NCBI RefSeq assembly: GCF_003525665.1
Contig: NZ_DQDX01000015.1
Location: forward strand, 16,368 to 27,031
Direction of reading: 5' to 3'
Source of the DNA: Flavobacterium sp.
GTDB lineage: Bacteria > Bacteroidota > Bacteroidia > Flavobacteriales > Flavobacteriaceae
Length of the DNA stretch: 10,664 bases
The notes under the pieces: generated by a model
The model's database searches: none
What the model was told of the DNA's origin: nothing
What the model saw: only the letters and a program-made list of their open reading frames with translations
Shown here: piece after piece, positions 7,312 to 10,664 of the stretch
Numbering within the stretch: the first letter of the stretch is position 1
Layout of the letters: every line of letters starts with the position of its first letter
Made by a program: the position numbers and the translations under genes

Positions 7312-7686
7312 CTATACAACTGCACTATTTTGACTGCTAACTTTTTTCATAAAAGTTCTGTACAAAACTTTATTTGGTGTAATACCTAAAAATAAAATTT
7401 GTTTTTTTGTAACTACTTTTGACGAATTCTGATTCGTTTTTGAATCCATCATTTGAGATTGTTTAGTTCCCATAAACCAGCTCACAAAATCAATTTGAGA
7501 TTTTACAGAAACTACAGCAGTTTCTTTTAACTCAATTTTCTCTGGAGTTATTTTAGTTTCTACAGAATCAACATTAGATTGACCAAACATTCCAATACTT
7601 GACATTAAAAACAATAAAACAAAAAACAAAAATCTGTTTCTGTTTGCTGTCATGAAGTTACTATTGGTATTGTTTTGAGAATTCAT
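7312..7686 (-). CDS. Small exported protein of unknown function
   Basis: A 124-residue protein with a signal peptide: a polar Asn-rich n-region (1-18), a hydrophobic core (about 19-33) and a likely cleavage after FGQ at 36. ATG 7686 is the first start and lies about 20 nt downstream of a predicted transcription start. An internal ATG at 7653 (residue 12, MTANRNRF) would give a more usual signal peptide of 25 residues, so either start is possible. The mature part of about 88 residues has an amphipathic stretch with WFMGTKQ (70-76), a polar Ser/Asn/Lys segment (77-95), then KKQILFLGITPNKVLYRTFMKKV, which may be a second folded or membrane-associating segment. There are no cysteines, no lipobox and no T9SS or PID-CTERM sorting tail, so it is expected in the periplasm or envelope. 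I do not recognise the family. Confidence 0.65.
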   Translation of the reverse strand: MNSQNNTNSNFMTANRNRFLFFVLLFLMSSIGMFGQSNVDSVETKITPEKIELKETAVVSVKSQIDFVSWFMGTKQSQMMDSKTNQNSSKVVTKKQILFLGITPNKVLYRTFMKKVSSQNSAVV

Positions 7687-7711
7687 TTTACTTTTTGTGT
7701 TATTTCTGAGG

Positions 7712-7719
7712 CAAAACTA
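7712..7719 (-). promoter_or_regulatory. Probable -7 element of the 124-residue exported protein gene
   Basis: On the minus strand this reads TAGTTTTG, matching TAnnTTTG, 25 bp before the ATG at 7686. No TTG is found 17-23 bp further upstream, so only the -7 half is supported. The predicted leader of about 20 nt favours the upstream ATG at 7686 or allows either start. Confidence 0.42.
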
Positions 7720-7870
7720 CATCCTAAATAACGTCATGTAAAATATTTTCGACAAAACACCCTAATAATCGTTAAATCAACTTTACGTTACCATTAATCT
7801 ATTTAATCTACACTTTATCTGATGTTAAGTTAAGTGAAACTCAATATCCGTAATTAACAAGGAATCAAAT

Positions 7871-7907
7871 GAAAACAAAATGAGCCCGATAAATTATCGA
7901 ACTCATT
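7871..7907 (-). terminator. Probable terminator of the surface-protein operon
   Basis: Two stacked stems, 6 bp (7879-7884 with 7902-7907) and 5 bp (7887-7891 with 7895-7899), are separated by a 2x2 internal mismatch and close a 3-nt loop. Read leftward the stem runs into TTTTGTTTTC (complement of 7880-7871). It lies about 85 bp past the stop of the 67-residue gene, leaving an unusually long 3' untranslated region. Confidence 0.55.
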
Positions 7908-7991
7908 AGTATCAAAATTAATTATAAACTTGTCTAGACTTTTGGGTGCAATCTAGTATTGGGACTTTTAAATATGCTGCGAATAGTAGCT

Positions 7992-8195
7992 TTATTGTAC
8001 GCTTCTTTTTCTTAAGAAAGAATAACCCAGTGCTAATGCGCCTATTAGTAGCACTGGTGCATAATCGGAGATTGGTGCGGCTGGTACATCTGCAACATCA
8101 CCTCCTTGATCGGTAATATCATCAGCACTCATCGTTAATGGACTTAAGAATAGTAACGTGCAAACAAGTAGTTTGGATATATTTTTGATTTTCAT
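7992..8195 (-). CDS. Small PID-CTERM-like exported protein, second in surface-protein operon
   Basis: A 67-residue protein with a signal peptide (about 1-24, hydrophobic core 9-22, cleavage near TMSA), a very short acidic linker (DDITDQGGDVADV, 25-37), and a C-terminal unit. That unit is Pro-Ala-Ala-Pro-Ile-Ser-Asp (38-44), a membrane helix (about 46-60, APVLLIGALALGYSF) and a basic end LRKRSVQ. The pattern Pro-Ile-x-Asp, then a glycine-containing helix with a Gly-Tyr near its end, then Arg-Lys-Arg matches the PID-CTERM sorting tails known in Flavobacteriia, whose processing is attributed to exosortase-like enzymes (none is in this window). The gene begins 11 bp after the stop of the 815-residue T9SS protein and is almost certainly co-transcribed with it. 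The gap contains a 10-bp palindrome (8196-8205, AATCTAGATT). The mature function is unknown. Confidence 0.78.
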   Translation of the reverse strand: MKIKNISKLLVCTLLFLSPLTMSADDITDQGGDVADVPAAPISDYAPVLLIGALALGYSFLRKRSVQ

Positions 8196-8206
8196 AATCT
8201 AGATTT

Positions 8207-10654
8207 TTAGTTTTTTACAATTACTTTAGTTTGCATTATTTTACCATTGTTGTTTACACTTACAACATAAACACCTTCTTGTAACGGTTGGTTTGGTCTT
8301 ACTAGCATTGTTTGTGCAGCATCACTTGTTGATTTGTATACTTCTTGACCTAACATGTTAGTAATCGATACGTTTACTGTTCCAGTCACTGAACTTGGTA
8401 AAGCAATGTTAAACTGATTGTTTACTATTGGATTTGGATAAACTGAAATGGCATTTGTAGCAAAGTCATCATTTTCTAATGCTGTGCTGTTGAATACAAT
8501 TTTGAATCGCTCACTTCCATAAGAATTAGCATCAGCTGTTGTTGAGAATGTTACAAAACTTGGTTGTGTTACATCTAATGGTGTTTCTGTATTCAAATAC
8601 ATATCTACCATTTTAGCCGTTACTGAGGCATCAAAATTTTGTGTGTTTACTTTAAAAGTGTAGTTTTTATTAGGTTGGAAAGCGATTGTTTTTACAAACA
8701 ATACGTCGTTAGGTTGTACTGGCGCAACCGTTTCTATCGCTAAGTTTTTGCTTGTTCTTACAAACGCTAAGTTTTCTCCTGTTGCAACTAGTTTTTCCAC
8801 ATCATTGTTGTCTAAAGCTGTTGTGTAGTCTACACCAAACAATGCCGCTGCACCATCAATAGCATTTCCACCAAGTGCTAATTCATTTGGTTCATAAACC
8901 GATAAATACAATGATGAATTAGTTGATGTTAGCGCTGCTTCACTGTTACGGAATACGTATTGGTTTGTACTTGCTTTGTTAGATTCGTTGAATACTAATG
9001 TAGCTGGTGTTGCCAAGTTAGCATTTTTAATAAACACGGCTTGACCTGTTTGTAAATACTGACGGCTATTTAATGGTAATCCACTGTTATCATCTAACAA
9101 GTTCGCTGTTCCTGAATCTTGAGAGTATACTACATAACGACCTCTTTGTGTAGAAGTACCCAAAGTAGGATCCCAAGTATAATATGCATTGGCTGCAACT
9201 CCTGTTTTGGTTACTGCGTGCCAATCTACTGGTGATGCGTATGGATTTCCAATTAATGTGAAACCATTAGTTTGCGTGTTTCCTGCTTGATTGTTAACTG
9301 GTGCTGGTGAAGCACCTGACGAATCAAAAGTTACCGTTCCTGTAGTTAATGTTCCTCTAGCTGAAAGTGTAGTAGGTACATTCATGTTGTTAGCTGATGC
9401 AGCAGTTAAATCTACATTTCTATCACCACGAACTAATATTCTATAACCTGCACCTGCTTTTAATGTAGTAACGTCAGTGTTAGGTACTGCTGTAAATCCA
9501 GTTGTTGTTCCTGTAGCTTGTGCATTGTAAGTAAACATCGATGGATTTCCTGTGGTTGTTGTGTCAAATCCGTTTGCTCCAGTAGTAGAACCTGTAATGT
9601 GTGTTCCAATTCCGGCTGTAGTTGCACCAGCATTTTGCCAGTTGGCAAATATTGATGTAGTTGTAGTAACACTTGGCGTTAAGAATCTAAATGCTCTACG
9701 ACCAGTTAAATAACGTTCAACAGTAACAAGTCCAGAAATTGTCCCTCCAACTTGTGTAACACGCGCTGTTCCAGCACTTGTAGAACGTAAAATTAAATTA
9801 TCGTTAGTAGTAAATGTTCCTGATGAAACTGTTAAAAAGTCAGTAAGCTTTACAATTCCAGTCCCTGTTATTGTAGATGTACCAGTTGAGATTAATTCTT
9901 TAACAATAAGTTCAACACCTGAGTCAACTGTTAGTGTTCCACCATTTAATGTTATATTGTTCAAAGTTTGGTTTTGACTTATTCTAAGTGTAGCACCTGT
10001 TCCAACAGTAACATTATTCATAGCAGGCAATGTGCTGCCGCCAATTCGGTTTAGTTGCAGTGTACCAGCAGTAACTGTTGTAGTACCAGTGTACGTGTTT
10101 TGTCCACTAAATGTTAAAATATTATTTCCGACTTTTGCAACCTGACCTCCTCCTTCTATAACTCCAGAAACAGAAATAGTACCTGAACCTAAATTCCCAA
10201 ACTCAACCGTATTACTGTTGACAAAAATCGTATTAGTGAAAGACAAACCACCTGATGCATTGGCATGCAATCGCACTAAACTTCCATCGATTCCAATAGG
10301 TGTATTAAAAGTATGTGTTCCTGAGGATGCGTTGTATATTCCTCCAGAAATAGATAAACCTCCATTGCTGTTATTGATCGTTCTCGGGCTTGATGCTCCA
10401 CCTTGAAAATCTAATGAATTAAGTATAAAATAACGACCATTAGTCAACATAGTTGTATTATTATTATGACCAATCTTTACAAAATTTCTTACTGTCCCAT
10501 TATTGTCTGGATTTTGCTTATCACCGCCATAAAACCACGGATTATTTGTACTTGACCAATCGCCTGTACCTGAATTGTCACGGCTAAATACGTCTTGCTG
10601 AGCCAACGAACTAAAAGAAACAAGACTCACCAGTAAAAGTAAAATTCTTTTCAT
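8207..10654 (-). CDS. T9SS-exported surface protein with autotransporter-type beta-strand repeat
   Basis: An 815-residue secreted, cell-surface or released protein. It has a signal peptide (1-19, ending SSLAQ), then a glycine/threonine/asparagine-rich repetitive beta region (about 20-310) of the beta-helix kind. This includes one clear autotransporter-associated beta-strand repeat at about 172-202 (ILTFSGQNTYTGTTTVTAGT). The middle (about 310-580) has the segments ERYLTGRRAFRFLTPSV and FTLIGNPYASPVDW, a module often met in flavobacterial T9SS substrates. A further beta-rich domain (about 580-725) precedes a T9SS type A sorting domain (about 736-815) with SVYPNP, a GQEVYKS strand, a GVYVVSV strand and the final KVIVKN. 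No cysteine is seen. The role is probably adhesion or surface structure, and no enzyme motif was found. The gene is complete, with its promoter beyond the right edge. Its GC content looks higher than its neighbours', in line with the Thr/Gly-rich protein. Confidence 0.9.
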   Translation of the reverse strand: MKRILLLLVSLVSFSSLAQQDVFSRDNSGTGDWSSTNNPWFYGGDKQNPDNNGTVRNFVKIGHNNNTTMLTNGRYFILNSLDFQGGASSPRTINNSNGGLSISGGIYNASSGTHTFNTPIGIDGSLVRLHANASGGLSFTNTIFVNSNTVEFGNLGSGTISVSGVIEGGGQVAKVGNNILTFSGQNTYTGTTTVTAGTLQLNRIGGSTLPAMNNVTVGTGATLRISQNQTLNNITLNGGTLTVDSGVELIVKELISTGTSTITGTGIVKLTDFLTVSSGTFTTNDNLILRSTSAGTARVTQVGGTISGLVTVERYLTGRRAFRFLTPSVTTTTSIFANWQNAGATTAGIGTHITGSTTGANGFDTTTTGNPSMFTYNAQATGTTTGFTAVPNTDVTTLKAGAGYRILVRGDRNVDLTAASANNMNVPTTLSARGTLTTGTVTFDSSGASPAPVNNQAGNTQTNGFTLIGNPYASPVDWHAVTKTGVAANAYYTWDPTLGTSTQRGRYVVYSQDSGTANLLDDNSGLPLNSRQYLQTGQAVFIKNANLATPATLVFNESNKASTNQYVFRNSEAALTSTNSSLYLSVYEPNELALGGNAIDGAAALFGVDYTTALDNNDVEKLVATGENLAFVRTSKNLAIETVAPVQPNDVLFVKTIAFQPNKNYTFKVNTQNFDASVTAKMVDMYLNTETPLDVTQPSFVTFSTTADANSYGSERFKIVFNSTALENDDFATNAISVYPNPIVNNQFNIALPSSVTGTVNVSITNMLGQEVYKSTSDAAQTMLVRPNQPLQEGVYVVSVNNNGKIMQTKVIVKN

Positions 10655-10664
10655 AATTTATATT

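Larger units (their letters stand above)
7687..7991. other. 305-bp gene-free stretch between two minus-strand genes
   Basis: No convincing ORF is present. The only coding-like pieces are of 14 codons or fewer. The right end is the 3' region of the surface-protein operon, with a probable terminator at 7871-7907. The left end holds a -7 element for the 124-residue gene. The middle (7720-7870) is featureless AT-rich sequence. At 7933-7969 there is an imperfect TCTAG..TTGGG repetition that I cannot explain. Confidence 0.6.

Noticed and set aside
8196..8205. Palindrome AATCTAGATT filling the gap between the T9SS gene and the 67-residue gene
   Set aside because: A single 10-bp AT-rich palindrome is plausible by chance. 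It is noted under the gene but not called as a site.
9460..10406. ORFs of 70 and 62 codons overlapping the 815-residue gene in other frames
   Set aside because: These are shadows of the Thr/Gly-rich repetitive coding sequence. Their Gln/Leu- or Pro-rich translations follow from its codon pattern.
8207..10654. Possible horizontal acquisition of the surface-protein gene because it looks richer in GC than its neighbours
   Set aside because: The Thr, Gly and Ala-rich protein needs GC-richer codons, which is enough to explain the difference. No mobile-element genes or target repeats flank it.
1..10664. CRISPR array, tRNA, rRNA, toxin-antitoxin or phage-defence system
   Set aside because: No regularly spaced repeats, cloverleaf-like sequence, rRNA-like stretch or defence-type domain was seen on either strand.

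Overview
The window looks like chromosomal DNA from a member of the Flavobacteriia (Bacteroidota), most likely Flavobacterium or a close relative. Four things point that way. The DNA is AT-rich. None of the starts has a clear Shine-Dalgarno sequence. Several upstream regions carry TAnnTTTG-type -7 elements. There is also a secreted protein with a type IX secretion (T9SS) C-terminal sorting domain, plus two tiny exported proteins with PID-CTERM-like tails.

Layout. Bases 1-209 hold no gene, but contain a 12-bp inverted repeat and a weak AT hairpin. A small four-helix membrane protein of unknown function follows (210-560, minus). Next is a leftward three-gene operon read from 5114 down to 684. 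It encodes a 653-residue periplasmic peptidyl-prolyl isomerase with two parvulin domains, a 470-residue SurA-like isomerase, and a MoxR-family AAA+ ATPase. It starts at a good Bacteroidota-type promoter (5156-5185) and ends at a strong intrinsic terminator (625-662). From the same 193-bp intergenic region, prfC (release factor RF3) reads rightward (5308-6897). A 73-residue exported protein follows it (7008-7229, plus), closed by a bidirectional terminator shared with a convergent 124-residue exported protein of unknown function (7312-7686, minus). The right end is a leftward pair. An 815-residue cell-surface protein with an autotransporter-type beta-strand repeat and a T9SS type A sorting domain is followed 11 bp later by a 67-residue PID-CTERM-like protein. 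A probable terminator lies at 7871-7907.

How the genes fit together. The left half is housekeeping: envelope protein folding (two parvulins), a MoxR chaperone-like ATPase, and translation termination. The right half is surface biology: a T9SS-exported adhesin-like protein and small proteins whose signal peptide, short linker, membrane helix and basic tail suggest a second C-terminal sorting route.

I see no CRISPR array, tRNA, rRNA, insertion sequence or phage gene. Most of the window is ordinary for this lineage. The least explained parts are the two PID-CTERM-like proteins, the tight pairing of one of them with a T9SS substrate, and the 124-residue exported protein.
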